Origin: an uncultured Selenomonadales bacterium
Lineage (GTDB): Bacteria; Bacillota; Negativicutes; Acidaminococcales; Acidaminococcaceae
Reading direction: 5' to 3'
DNA length: 64,000 nt
Assembly: GCA_900315345.1 (NCBI GenBank)
Contig: OMYP01000004.1
Coordinates: 127,239-191,238 of the forward strand
Part shown: piece by piece, positions 32,339-40,820 of the stretch
Numbering within the stretch: the stretch's first letter is position 1
How the letters are laid out: each line of letters starts with the position of its first letter
Notes under the pieces: generated by a model
Databases searched by the model: none
The model's input: the letters and a program-made list of their open reading frames with translations, nothing else
Told to the model about the DNA's origin: nothing
Translations under genes and position numbers: made by a program

Positions 32339-34160
32339 GGCCTGTCACCGCCTTTCCGGCTTCAGATTCCATATCTCCCACCTGGGACTGGTAAATATCC
32401 TGATAGATTTTGCAGGAGCGAAGCAGCTCCCTGTGGGTTCCTTCCGCGCAGATACCGCCGTTTTCCAGGATGATGATTCGGCTGGCCCGCCGGACGGAGG
32501 CGATCCGCTGGGCCACAATTATTTTTGTGCTGTCAGGGCTGGTCCTGGCAAGTTCTTTATAAAAGTCCGCTTCCGTTTTCAGATCCAGGGCGCTGGTAGC
32601 GTCGTCAAAGATCATGATATCTGCTTTTTTCAGTACCGCCCGGGCCAGGGCAATGCGTTGTTTCTGGCCGCCGGACAGGCTCATGCCCCGCTCGGCAACT
32701 ACTGTGTCGTATCCCTGCGCCAGGGGGGCTATAAATTCATCGGCCTGGGCTATTACCGCAGCCTGGCGTATCATTTCGCCGTCAGCCTGGCGGTTGCCCC
32801 AGGACATATTTTCTGTAATAGAAGAACTGAACAGCTCGCTTTTCTGCAGGGCTACGGCTACCTTGTCCCGGAGACGGCTCAACCTGTATTCACGAACGTC
32901 CACGCCGTCAATCAGTACGGTGCCTTCCGTTACATCATAGAAACGGGGGATCAGGTTGATGAGGGTGGTCTTGCCACTGCCGGTAGAGCCCATGACAGCC
33001 ACGGTCTCTCCGGGCGCAATGGTGAGGCTGATGTGCTCCAGTACATTTTTATTGCTGCCAGGGTAGGCAAAGGAAACGTCACGGAATTCGATTTTACCCT
33101 TCGCAGGTGTATTTATTAAGGAAGTGCCGGCTTCCCCCGGGGCAGCAATATCTGTTTTGCTTTGTACTTCGGTTACAACACTGTCTTCATAGCTTCCGTC
33201 TCTGATCTCCGGTTCCTGATGGAGCACGGCTGCCAGCCGTTTCCAGGAAATAAAGCCCCGGGACATGTTCTGGAACAGCATCAGGAGCATCATAATGCCC
33301 ATCAGCAGCTGGGTAGTGTAGGTAATGGCCGCCATGATGCTGCCCGGGGAGACCCGCCCCGCCGCCACGCTTTTCGCTCCGTACCACAGGATGGCTGCAA
33401 TGGTCAGGTTCAGGAGCATGTTTACTACTGGGCTCATGAAGGCCAGGGTCAGCAGCACCTTCAGCTGGGTATGGATCAGCTCGTCGTTGGCCTTGCCGAA
33501 GCGCAGCTTCTCATAGGTCTCCCTGACGCAGGCCTTGATGATGCGGATGGCGGAAATATCTTCCTGCAGAATATCGTTTACCCCGTCCAGCTTTTCCTGT
33601 AAGACAGCAAAGAGGGGGTTCACCCGACGCAGGCCGAAATACATGGCGCCCACGATAAAGGGCAGGGCGCACAGCACGATGAAAGAAAAATCAGGGCTGA
33701 GGCGGAACATGAAGTACATGCTGCCCAGGGTCATCAGTACAGTACGGACCAGGCCCCGGACGATCTGGGACACCAGCCGTTCCACCTGGGTCACATCGTT
33801 GGTGATGCGGGTGATGAGGGAACCGGTGCCGAAGCTGTCGATCTGGGGAAAGGAAAAGGTCATGATCTTCCGGAATGTTTCCTTCCGCAGTTCGTTTCCT
33901 ATGTTCTGGCTGGCCATGTTCACGAATACGTTGCTGAGGGAGCCGAAGCAGCAGCCAATCAGTACCATGCCGATCATCTGGGCGCCTACCTTCCAGATCA
34001 GCTCCAGGTTGCCGACGCCGTTATTATGAAGGCCCAGCACCCCGTCGTCTACGATGCGGCTCATAAGGCCCGGCTGTATTAAGTCCATGAGCACTTCACC
34101 GCCCATAAACAGGGCGGCAAACAACGCGTAGTGGGCGTATTGTCGGATGAATGGCCACAT
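32331..34160 (-). CDS. ABC exporter half-transporter (MdlA-like), degenerate ATPase site
   Basis: A 609-residue partner of the following ABC subunit. It has six transmembrane helices (residues ~15-310), Walker A GSTGSGKTT, canonical LSGGQ and Walker B IMIFDDATSALD, where Asp replaces the catalytic Glu; the H-loop is IVAQRIAS, with Gln for His. These two changes are the pattern of the non-hydrolysing site in heterodimeric exporters. A ~40-residue linker before the ATPase is acidic and Ser/Thr-rich. ATG 34160 follows AGGGGA. A Fur-like box lies 25 bases upstream of the start. Confidence 0.93.
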   Translation of the reverse strand: MWPFIRQYAHYALFAALFMGGEVLMDLIQPGLMSRIVDDGVLGLHNNGVGNLELIWKVGAQMIGMVLIGCCFGSLSNVFVNMASQNIGNELRKETFRKIMTFSFPQIDSFGTGSLITRITNDVTQVERLVSQIVRGLVRTVLMTLGSMYFMFRLSPDFSFIVLCALPFIVGAMYFGLRRVNPLFAVLQEKLDGVNDILQEDISAIRIIKACVRETYEKLRFGKANDELIHTQLKVLLTLAFMSPVVNMLLNLTIAAILWYGAKSVAAGRVSPGSIMAAITYTTQLLMGIMMLLMLFQNMSRGFISWKRLAAVLHQEPEIRDGSYEDSVVTEVQSKTDIAAPGEAGTSLINTPAKGKIEFRDVSFAYPGSNKNVLEHISLTIAPGETVAVMGSTGSGKTTLINLIPRFYDVTEGTVLIDGVDVREYRLSRLRDKVAVALQKSELFSSSITENMSWGNRQADGEMIRQAAVIAQADEFIAPLAQGYDTVVAERGMSLSGGQKQRIALARAVLKKADIMIFDDATSALDLKTEADFYKELARTSPDSTKIIVAQRIASVRRASRIIILENGGICAEGTHRELLRSCKIYQDIYQSQVGDMESEAGKAVTGHE

Positions 34161-34184
34161 GATATTTCCCCTCAAAATAATTAC

Positions 34185-34199
34185 TGAGAATCATTAATA
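34185..34199 (-). promoter_or_regulatory. Fur/PerR-like box before the ABC exporter
   Basis: TGAGAATCATTAATA matches the 7-1-7 Fur consensus (TGATAATNATTATCA) at 11 of the 14 defined positions. It lies in the short leader just upstream of the exporter start, suggesting metal or peroxide control. A Fur-family regulator is encoded at 61658. Confidence 0.4.
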
Positions 34200-34204
34200 C
34201 GAAA

Positions 34205-34250
34205 GAGCGACCGATGTAACCATCGGGAGAATGCGCTTTATCCCGGCGGT
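34205..34250 (-). terminator. Hairpin between hydG and the ABC exporter
   Basis: Read on the minus strand, GCGACCGAT and ATCGGTCGC pair over 9 bp around a long loop and are followed by TCTTTCGTATT. It is probably the hydG terminator; the loop is unusually long (about 25 nt). Confidence 0.5.
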
Positions 34251-34324
34251 ATCGGTCGCCTGTGTTTGAGGAAGCGATGACTGGTTTGTGTCAGTACAGA
34301 TTTATTTAATCAGTGCTCCCTTGA

Positions 34325-35764
34325 TCAGAATCTGAAATCCCGTTCCCCGTTTTCAATGCGTTCCAGGTATTTTACCAGAGCGTCCCGTACCTTTTCATTG
34401 GGAATGGTAGGAATTTCGCTGGCAATCATGGCGTTGCCTTTGCGACGGGTTTCTTCCGAGGCATAATCTACCAGAAATTCTTTCAGTGTCATCAGGGCAT
34501 TAGGATGGCAGCAGTTCTGGATCTGGCCGCTCTTGCACAGGCTCATGAACCGGTCCCCTGTGCGGCCGGCCCGGTAGCAGGCAGTGCAGAAGGACGGAAT
34601 AAAGCCCATGTCCATAAGCCAGGCGATAACTTCGTCCAGGCTGCGTTGGTCGGATACATCGAACTGTTCCGTATCGTGGGGCCGTTCCGGTTCGTCATAA
34701 CCGCCTACGGAGGTGCGGGATGCGCCGGAAATCTGGGAAATGCCCAAATGCAGCGCCCGGGCCCGGACAGCCTGGCTTTCCCGGGTGGAGATGATCATGC
34801 CGGTATAAGGCACGCTGATGCGGATCAGGGCGATGAGCTTTTCGAAAATTTCATCGGAGATGCCGTTGTCGAACACAGAAGGATCGATGTCGTCCGCTTT
34901 TTTGATGCGGGGCACGCTGATGGTGTGGGGCCCTACGCCATGGACGGCTTCCAGATGCTCCGCGTGCATCAACAGACCCGCGAACTCATAGCGGTACAGC
35001 TCCAGCCCGAACAGAACGCCCAGGCCTACGTCATCAATGCCGCCTTCCATGGCCCGGTCCATGGCTTCCGTATGGTAGTTGTAGTCGTGCTTGGGCCCGA
35101 AGGGATGCAGTTTCAGGTAGCTTTCCTTGTGATAGGTTTCCTGGAATAAAATGTAGGTACCGATACCTGCTTCCTTCAGCTTCCGGTAATTTTCCACCGT
35201 GGTTGCCGCGATATTTACATTGACCCGGCGGATGGCGCCGTTTTTATGCTTGATGGAATAAATGGTCTTGATGCATTCCAGAATGTATTCGATAGGATTG
35301 TGGACAGGGTCTTCCCCGGCTTCCAGGGCCAGACGCTTGTGGCCCATGTCCTGGAGGGCGATGACCTGCCGCTCTACTTCCTCCTGGGTCAGTTTCTTCC
35401 GGGGGATATTCTTATTGATGCTGTGGTACGGGCAATACACGCAGCCGTTAATGCAGTAGTTGGAAAGATACAGCGGGGCGAACAGTACGATACGGTTGCC
35501 GTAAAAGGCCTTCTTGATCTCTTCTGCAAGGGAAAACATTTTCCGGTTCAGCTCCGGGTCTTCGCAGGCCAGCAGCACAGACGCCTCCCGGTGGGTAAGG
35601 CCCGTGCAGTTAAGCTGCCCGTTGGTCCAGCGGGGCCTTGCCTTTTCCAGCAGGGATTCGATCAGTTCCTTGTTGTTTTTATTGGCATCGGCATAAGCCA
35701 GCGTGTCCAGAATTTCCTGATGATCAATGAATTCATCTGCAATCAGCGACTTGGGGTTATACAT
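34325..35764 (-). CDS. hydG: [FeFe]-hydrogenase H-cluster maturase HydG, radical SAM tyrosine lyase
   Basis: HydG cleaves tyrosine with S-adenosylmethionine to make the CO and CN ligands of the hydrogenase H-cluster. The ~479-residue protein has the radical-SAM motif CINGCVYCPY (CX3CX2C), a TIM-barrel core, and the C-terminal auxiliary cluster motif CTACYRAGRTGDRFMSL with a third cysteine in QNCCHPNALMT. This C-terminal CX2CX22C arrangement separates HydG from ThiH. The start is ATG 35764 behind GAGGAAA; the open frame to 35821 is not used. No HydE, HydF or hydrogenase is in the window, so those partners must lie elsewhere. Confidence 0.94.
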   Translation of the reverse strand: MYNPKSLIADEFIDHQEILDTLAYADANKNNKELIESLLEKARPRWTNGQLNCTGLTHREASVLLACEDPELNRKMFSLAEEIKKAFYGNRIVLFAPLYLSNYCINGCVYCPYHSINKNIPRKKLTQEEVERQVIALQDMGHKRLALEAGEDPVHNPIEYILECIKTIYSIKHKNGAIRRVNVNIAATTVENYRKLKEAGIGTYILFQETYHKESYLKLHPFGPKHDYNYHTEAMDRAMEGGIDDVGLGVLFGLELYRYEFAGLLMHAEHLEAVHGVGPHTISVPRIKKADDIDPSVFDNGISDEIFEKLIALIRISVPYTGMIISTRESQAVRARALHLGISQISGASRTSVGGYDEPERPHDTEQFDVSDQRSLDEVIAWLMDMGFIPSFCTACYRAGRTGDRFMSLCKSGQIQNCCHPNALMTLKEFLVDYASEETRRKGNAMIASEIPTIPNEKVRDALVKYLERIENGERDFRF

Positions 35765-35861
35765 GATTGGGTTTCCTCTTTTCTTTTTCTGTCTATACTT
35801 TTCGATGGTGTTGTAAAGCAAAACCGGTGGATGTAAAACAATAATAATTTTCTAAAATTAT

Positions 35862-35890
35862 TTGCCACCGACAAAAAACTGTGCTATAAT
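35862..35890 (+). promoter_or_regulatory. tRNA-Arg promoter
   Basis: TTGCCA (35862-35867), a 17-base spacer and TATAAT (35885-35890), 22 bases before tRNA-Arg. Confidence 0.75.
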
Positions 35891-35911
35891 ACTTCACGTA
35901 CCATTTCACAT

Positions 35912-35986
35912 GCGCCTGTAGCTCAGTGGATAGAGCACCGGTCTCCGGAACCGGGTGCGGACGTTCGATTCGTCTCAGGCGCACCA
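35912..35986 (+). tRNA. tRNA-Arg (CCG)
   Basis: A 75-nt cloverleaf with encoded CCA. The anticodon loop CTCCGGA gives CCG, GCGCCTG pairs with CAGGCGC, and the discriminator is A. It stands alone, divergent from hydG. Confidence 0.96.
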
Positions 35987-35997
35987 CTTGTAATTTC

Positions 35998-36028
35998 GCT
36001 CTGCAACTACAGCTGCAGAGCTTTTTTT
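35998..36028 (+). terminator. tRNA-Arg terminator
   Basis: GCTCTGCA pairs with TGCAGAGC and is followed by seven T residues. Confidence 0.9.
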
Positions 36029-36104
36029 AATGCTCTTTTATCATACCGCAATTACCGGCAAATTTCAACTTAATGTGACTGATTTTTGGTAAACGGGTTT
36101 ATAA

Positions 36105-36138
36105 AAAAAACGGGTTGTAAAACAACCCGGTTTTTCTT
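36105..36138. terminator. Bidirectional terminator downstream of SIMPL gene
   Basis: An A-tract, the stem CGGGTTGT / ACAACCCG and a T-tract form a symmetric hairpin that can act on both strands: for the SIMPL gene on the minus strand and as a backstop for tRNA-Arg on the plus strand. Confidence 0.85.
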
Positions 36139-36148
36139 TTGCCTGTCT

Positions 36149-36865
36149 CTATTCCAACGCGAACTCAAGGCTTACATTTGCTTCAACATTGATCACTCCG
36201 GGATCCAGTTCTGTTGGCGCTGATTCCATAGCGGCACCGTCTGCCATCTTGGCCATCATCATATTGCGGTTCAGAGAGCGGGTGGCGCCGGTGACGGTTC
36301 CCAGATCGGCCCGGATCAGATAGCCCAGGGTACGTCCTCCGGCCCGGGCAACCACGGCGGCTTTTGACCTTGCATTGCTTACAGCTTCATCCAGCAGCCG
36401 GTTTTCAAATAAAGACCGGTTGTTCAGGCCGAACTCCACTCTGCTGATCAGCAGGTTACAGTCAACGGACCGGTCGATGACCGGGCTGAGTTTTTCCAGG
36501 TCTTTAATCTTTACACTGTATTCTGCCCGGGCTACATATCCAGTGAGACGCCGCTTATTCTTTTCATAGACGAATTCCGGCTGCAGGGAATAATGGACGG
36601 TTCGAATATCCTGGTCCGGGATCATTTGCAGTAACAGGACCCGTTTAAAGGCCGCCATGTCCCTGGCCAGTTCTTCCCGTGCCTGAGCTGCGGTGGCAGC
36701 CCGCTTTTCCAGCCCGCCGTACAGGGTAGCCATATCAGGCGAAACCTCCGCGCTGGCGTGTCCGTTAACGGAAATGCTGTCCCGTTCTGCCGCACTTGCT
36801 CCGGCACTGAAGAACGTGAATAATGTTGCCATCACAAGGAATAAGGTAATGATTCTGCGTTTCAT
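36149..36865 (-). CDS. Exported SIMPL (DUF541) domain protein
   Basis: A 238-residue periplasmic or exported protein. The signal peptide MKRRIITLFLVMATLFTFFS ends at GASA-AE. The SIMPL/DUF541 domain follows: SISVNGHASAEVSPDMATLY at the start, then LTGYVARAEYSVKIKDLEKL and the R-A-G-R-T-L-G turn near residue 180. Members include BP26 and YggE, the latter linked to oxidative-stress protection, but the molecular role is not settled. The start at 36865 follows AAAGGAGG; an upstream in-frame ATG at 36943 would disrupt the signal peptide. Confidence 0.88.
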   Translation of the reverse strand: MKRRIITLFLVMATLFTFFSAGASAAERDSISVNGHASAEVSPDMATLYGGLEKRAATAAQAREELARDMAAFKRVLLLQMIPDQDIRTVHYSLQPEFVYEKNKRRLTGYVARAEYSVKIKDLEKLSPVIDRSVDCNLLISRVEFGLNNRSLFENRLLDEAVSNARSKAAVVARAGGRTLGYLIRADLGTVTGATRSLNRNMMMAKMADGAAMESAPTELDPGVINVEANVSLEFALE

Positions 36866-37010
36866 GTTAAGTCCTCCTTTGAAATAGAAAAGCGAGATTT
36901 GTAAGGCCTGCGGAATGATAAAACCAAAACTACATTTGTTCAATATTCGATAATTGTATATTTTATTTTAACACAAAAGAAAACATCCTGCCATCACATA
37001 GAAATCTCCT

Positions 37011-37112
37011 ATGATGTATGATAAAATAAGTTCAGAAATAAGTGTGGAATGTGAAGCTTATGTCCGGGACAGGCTGGCGGAGATTGCGGAGCTTTTTGGG
37101 CAGAAAGCGTAG
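37011..37112 (+). other. Possible 33-residue small ORF
   Basis: An ATG at 37011 opens a 33-codon frame ending ECEAYVRDRLAEIAELFGQKA. The amphipathic helical look is suggestive, but there is no clear ribosome-binding site and it may be the remnant of a longer gene. It lies between the SIMPL gene and the CCG-domain gene; no function assigned. Confidence 0.25.
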
Positions 37113-37230
37113 CGGATTGGCTGCGGTGATGGAAAGGTGCCGTTGCCAGGCATGTTAACGGTTATTTTATCAGGAAGTAAAGCGCAAATTATTGTCGTAA
37201 AAAAGCACCGGTTGCTTTTGGGAGGTTGCT

Positions 37231-37881
37231 GTGCAATATTATTTTCCAAGCTGTAAATTTACCCAGCTGAAACCAGAAACTTCGGAAAAAATCAAACAGT
37301 TTATGGAAACTTACGGTGTACGCGTCGCAGGCTGCTGCCGACCCGGTCACAAGGTGCTGACGGGTTGGGACGTTACGGCCATAACTATTTGCGAGACTTG
37401 CAGTATCATTGTAAGGGAAAACCGGCCTGGGGCAAAAAACATCAGCCTGTACGAATTCGTCGACAGGCTGGCTGATTTCCCTTTCCCGGATTATAACGGG
37501 GAAGCCATTACGCTGCAGGACTGTTACCGTGCAAAAAACAGGGATGCGGAAAAAACGGCTATACGCAGCGTGCTGCGGAAAATGAACGTAAAGATCATAG
37601 AACTTCCCGGGACGGACGAAGAGCTTCGTTTTGACGGAGGATTTTTGTTCGCACCCATCAGTGCCGGCAATTTGCAGCTGGCGCCCCGGCGTTTTGGGGA
37701 AATACAGAAAGACGTTACGGTAAAGTCCCAGGAAGAAATCAATGCATGGTTGAAAGAATACTGTGAGCGCTTTACTACGGAGCGGGTGGCCTGTTACTGT
37801 AATTCCTGTTTTGCTGGCCTGAAGCAGGGCCTGCCGGAAGGAAAATCCGCGGTGCATGTGGCGGAACTGCTGTTCCCGTAA
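37231..37881 (+). CDS. CCG-domain (HdrB-like) cysteine-rich Fe-S protein
   Basis: A 216-residue soluble protein with HdrB/LutA-type CCG domain features. The first unit has C8 (YYFPSCKF), C35-C36 (AGCCRPGHK) and C54-x2-C57 (TICETC). The second has C98 (LQDCYRA), then DGG where a CCG is expected, and ends in CYCNSC. One complete cysteine set could bind a noncubane Fe-S cluster; the second is degenerate. No membrane segment. GTG start behind GGGAGG. It is convergent with the nitrogenase-like operon, so a shared role is only suggested by proximity and redox character. I do not know a named family for it. Confidence 0.7.
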   Translation: MQYYFPSCKFTQLKPETSEKIKQFMETYGVRVAGCCRPGHKVLTGWDVTAITICETCSIIVRENRPGAKNISLYEFVDRLADFPFPDYNGEAITLQDCYRAKNRDAEKTAIRSVLRKMNVKIIELPGTDEELRFDGGFLFAPISAGNLQLAPRRFGEIQKDVTVKSQEEINAWLKEYCERFTTERVACYCNSCFAGLKQGLPEGKSAVHVAELLFP

Positions 37882-37980
37882 TAAGTTACAGCGAAGGCGT
37901 AAATAAGGAGCTGCTAAGAAACAGTTCATTTATTGATGTAAAATTCCTGAAAATTTACAGATTCATGATAACAAAAATAA

Positions 37981-38040
37981 GGGCCGTGACAAGTTGAAGT
38001 GAAGTTAAAACTGCTTCAATTTGTTCGGCCCTTTTTTAGT
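37981..38040. terminator. Long terminator between the CCG gene and the nitrogenase-like operon
   Basis: GGGCCG, GACAA and TTGAAG are mirrored by CTTCAA, TTGT and CGGCCC in one interrupted stem of about 18 pairs, followed by seven T residues. It separates convergent genes. Confidence 0.85.
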
Positions 38041-38053
38041 TTTAGCCGGTTTT

Positions 38054-39358
38054 TCATTTTTTTACTGTAACTGCATCCATGCAGTCCTGCAGCTTTGCAT
38101 TCCAGATTTTTTCGAACAGGTTTGCAGCGCCCCGGATACCGCAGAGAGGGGCATCGGTGGCAATGATTTCATGGTAGGAGGGCAATACGATAGTGCAGTT
38201 GATGAAAGGCTTTTTAAGTCGTACAAGGCGGCTGGCTTCCAGAGAAGAGCCAAGTACCAGGCCCCCTGTCCAGTTCTCAAAGGTTTCTTTCATTTTTCCA
38301 TCGTCTTTCCCGGCGATGCAGATTTCGTTTGCGGCTGTAGGTCGCAGAGGCGTATCCTGGGTAAAGTGGATGACAAGGTTGCCCGTGTCGGCCCATTCTC
38401 CCCGCACTGCTTCCGCAATGCCTGCCGCTTCTGAGGGCGGGGCGGCAATGAGGATGTTGTCAAACCACAAGGGCCCCCACAGGGACTGCATATTACTGCT
38501 GCGGAACTGGAGTCGGGCGTTTACTTTTTCTGCTTCTTCTTTCACAACTTCCAGGTTTTTCCCGGGCAGTGCGGCGTTGATTTTTTCCAGCCAGTTTAAC
38601 GTTCCGGTAATTCCGTAAGGCATGCCGGTAGAAAGATATGGAGTGCCGAATTCGGTTTCCAGTTTTTTAGCGGCTTTCAATGCCAGCTCATCCCGCAATA
38701 CTACATTCAGATCCGCATGGGGAAGCTCCATGATTTCGTCCCAGGAGGAACCGCCGCCGGGAATGGCGTTGACCCGGTAGCCTGCCTTTTCCAGAATGCG
38801 GCGGATTTCTTTTATATCTTCCTCCCCCCGGAAGTAAGTGGGGGTAAGTCCTAACAGGTTGACGGAAGGCTTGGCGGCAACGTTCTCTGTTTTGGCTTTA
38901 GCGTACTTTTTTATTTCTTCTATTACCCGCAGCAGCGCGATTTGGTACCCTTCAGGAAAATCTCCGGCGATGCCGCCGCTGTCTACCGTATAGACGGGGC
39001 AGGGAAGGTCTGCTTTTGCTGCAATGGCGGCGACGTCGTCGCCCACCAGGCTGACGCTGCAGTTATTGATAATGAAAACCCTGTCCGGGGAAAAATTCTC
39101 CTTCACAAAATCCAGTCCGGCCAGCAGGTCTTTTTCTGTTCCGTACACCAGGGCGTTTCCTTCCGGCTGGGTGCAGTGGAAACGGCGAAGAGCAGAGGCG
39201 TCATAATCCTCTACATATTTCATGGCGTAAAAATAACACCACAGTGGCCCGTTGATCAGCATAAAGCTGCCGGGTATAGAAGCAAAGAAAGCGGAGGCGC
39301 CGGTGAGGGCACAAACCGACATGTGGTGGCAGGAGGTTTTCCAGTTTTGTTCAGACAT
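38054..39358 (-). CDS. Nitrogenase-like component 1 subunit (NifK/NifE-type), uncharacterised
   Basis: A 434-residue member of the nitrogenase component-1 superfamily (NifD/K/E/N, BchN/B, CfbD). Three cysteines fall where component-1 proteins place cluster ligands: C16 (HMSVCALTGA), C41 (INGPLWC) and C100 (INNCSVSLVGDDV). It is short compared with NifK (about 520) and lacks NifK's long N-terminal extension. It is the third gene of the H-D-K-like operon, 80 bases after its partner, with AAAGGAGG before the ATG. The probable role is a redox-active heterodimer subunit. The substrate is unknown. Confidence 0.8.
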   Translation of the reverse strand: MSEQNWKTSCHHMSVCALTGASAFFASIPGSFMLINGPLWCYFYAMKYVEDYDASALRRFHCTQPEGNALVYGTEKDLLAGLDFVKENFSPDRVFIINNCSVSLVGDDVAAIAAKADLPCPVYTVDSGGIAGDFPEGYQIALLRVIEEIKKYAKAKTENVAAKPSVNLLGLTPTYFRGEEDIKEIRRILEKAGYRVNAIPGGGSSWDEIMELPHADLNVVLRDELALKAAKKLETEFGTPYLSTGMPYGITGTLNWLEKINAALPGKNLEVVKEEAEKVNARLQFRSSNMQSLWGPLWFDNILIAAPPSEAAGIAEAVRGEWADTGNLVIHFTQDTPLRPTAANEICIAGKDDGKMKETFENWTGGLVLGSSLEASRLVRLKKPFINCTIVLPSYHEIIATDAPLCGIRGAANLFEKIWNAKLQDCMDAVTVKK

Positions 39359-39438
39359 GGCAGGGTCCTCCTTTGTTCAGTGCAAGATTATAGGCATTAA
39401 TTGTAATTCCGGAATGGGAAGTTGGGGATGGAGACTTC

Positions 39439-40776
39439 TTACGCATAAGCAATCCCTCCTTTGTTCCCGTACCGGCACAGCAGTCGGTAAATGGTGCGCA
39501 TCAGGATGATTTCCCCGTCGGTTCCCGCCAGGGGAACCATAGGGATAAAGAACTGCTTAACCGGGTGGTCCATGATTTCGTCCGTGGTGATGAGGGCATC
39601 GGCTTCGTCCAGCCACTGCCGGTAATTGCCGTCAACGATGATTGGAAAGTCAAAGTGTTGCGTATTTGATGTTTTCCATTGTTCTATAGCAGTTGTTACA
39701 GAATCCTTCTCTTCAGCCGTTAATTTGTCAAACAATACCACTGCTGTAATATCCATCTGCATTCGCTGTATGGTATTTAATGTTTCCGCCGGATTGTACC
39801 AGCGGGGGCCGCGTCCGATACCCAGTACGGCCTTTTTGTTTTTTGTTACTGGCAGGATAGAAGCCACAAAATCCGCAAGCCGTTTTTCTTCCTGCCGGAT
39901 AAGCCTTTCCCCCAGCTCTTCATTCTGCCGGAGCCGGGCGATTTTTCGCAGCCAGGCGCAGGTGTTTTGCCAGCCTACGGGGTATACGTCCCGGATAGCA
40001 GGGGTGCCGAACATTGTTTCCCATTGGGCTGCTGTTTTTTCCAGCCCGCCCTGGGTCTGTCCCGCATAGCTGAGGGGAATGAGAAGGGAAGCGGAAGAAA
40101 GCTCTTTCCACTGGTCAAAAGGAACGTAACCGGGAAACTGCCATTTTACTTCCAGCCCAAAACCCGCAAGTAGCCGTTTTACTTCCCGGGCATACTGTCC
40201 GCAAGGGCCCATCTGGTCTCCCAGCAGCAGGACCGTTCCCGGCGCAATTGGCTGCGGCAGGATAAACCGTTCCATGATCAGTTTTGCAGTCTGGAAGTAG
40301 CCGTCGGAATATTCGCCTCCCAGAAAGCCGCCGTAAGGTATGCAGAGGACAGGAATGTGATACGTTGCTTCCGCTTCTTCTGCTTCCTGTTCCACGTCGT
40401 CGCCGATGACTCCCGCCACACAGGAAGACGCAATGACCAGACACTTCGGCTTCCATGTCTTCATCACATAGGCGATGCAGTCCCTCAGTCTGTCCGTGCC
40501 GCCGAAGATGCTGTCCCTTTCCTGCAGGTTGGAAGCAATCAGGGGAACGGTGTCAACATTTTCGTTTTGACGGTCGCCGATAATGCGATACTGGGAACCC
40601 AGGTCCATGAGGGTCGCCACGTGGGCGCAGCCGTCGGGACCGTGGAAGATGACCGCGCAGCCGTCGCAGGAGCTGACTGCCCGCCAGATGCCCGGCATGG
40701 TGCAGCTGCAGGACCGGTTCTTGGTAAAAAGCCATTTGGTTGCTAATTTGTTTTTGTGTTCAGTCTGTTGTTTCAT
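39439..40776 (-). CDS. Nitrogenase-like component 1 subunit (NifD-type), uncharacterised
   Basis: A 445-residue component-1 homologue. Candidate cluster ligands are C25 (SCSCTMPGIW), C50 (FHGPDGCAH) and C119 (ASSCVAGVIGDDV), matching the NifD C62/C88/C154 pattern, with extra cysteines at 23, 37 and 40. The region expected to carry NifD's FeMo-cofactor ligand C275 reads LSYAGQTQGGLEKTA without cysteine, so N2 reduction is unlikely. It lies 44 bases after the Fe protein gene. Family relatives reduce tetrapyrroles, Ni-sirohydrochlorin or C-S bonds; none can be chosen from sequence alone. Confidence 0.82.
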   Translation of the reverse strand: MKQQTEHKNKLATKWLFTKNRSCSCTMPGIWRAVSSCDGCAVIFHGPDGCAHVATLMDLGSQYRIIGDRQNENVDTVPLIASNLQERDSIFGGTDRLRDCIAYVMKTWKPKCLVIASSCVAGVIGDDVEQEAEEAEATYHIPVLCIPYGGFLGGEYSDGYFQTAKLIMERFILPQPIAPGTVLLLGDQMGPCGQYAREVKRLLAGFGLEVKWQFPGYVPFDQWKELSSASLLIPLSYAGQTQGGLEKTAAQWETMFGTPAIRDVYPVGWQNTCAWLRKIARLRQNEELGERLIRQEEKRLADFVASILPVTKNKKAVLGIGRGPRWYNPAETLNTIQRMQMDITAVVLFDKLTAEEKDSVTTAIEQWKTSNTQHFDFPIIVDGNYRQWLDEADALITTDEIMDHPVKQFFIPMVPLAGTDGEIILMRTIYRLLCRYGNKGGIAYA

Positions 40777-40820
40777 TTTGTTTTCCAGTATATCTGTTAC
40801 TTTTTAAGTTATGGAACATT

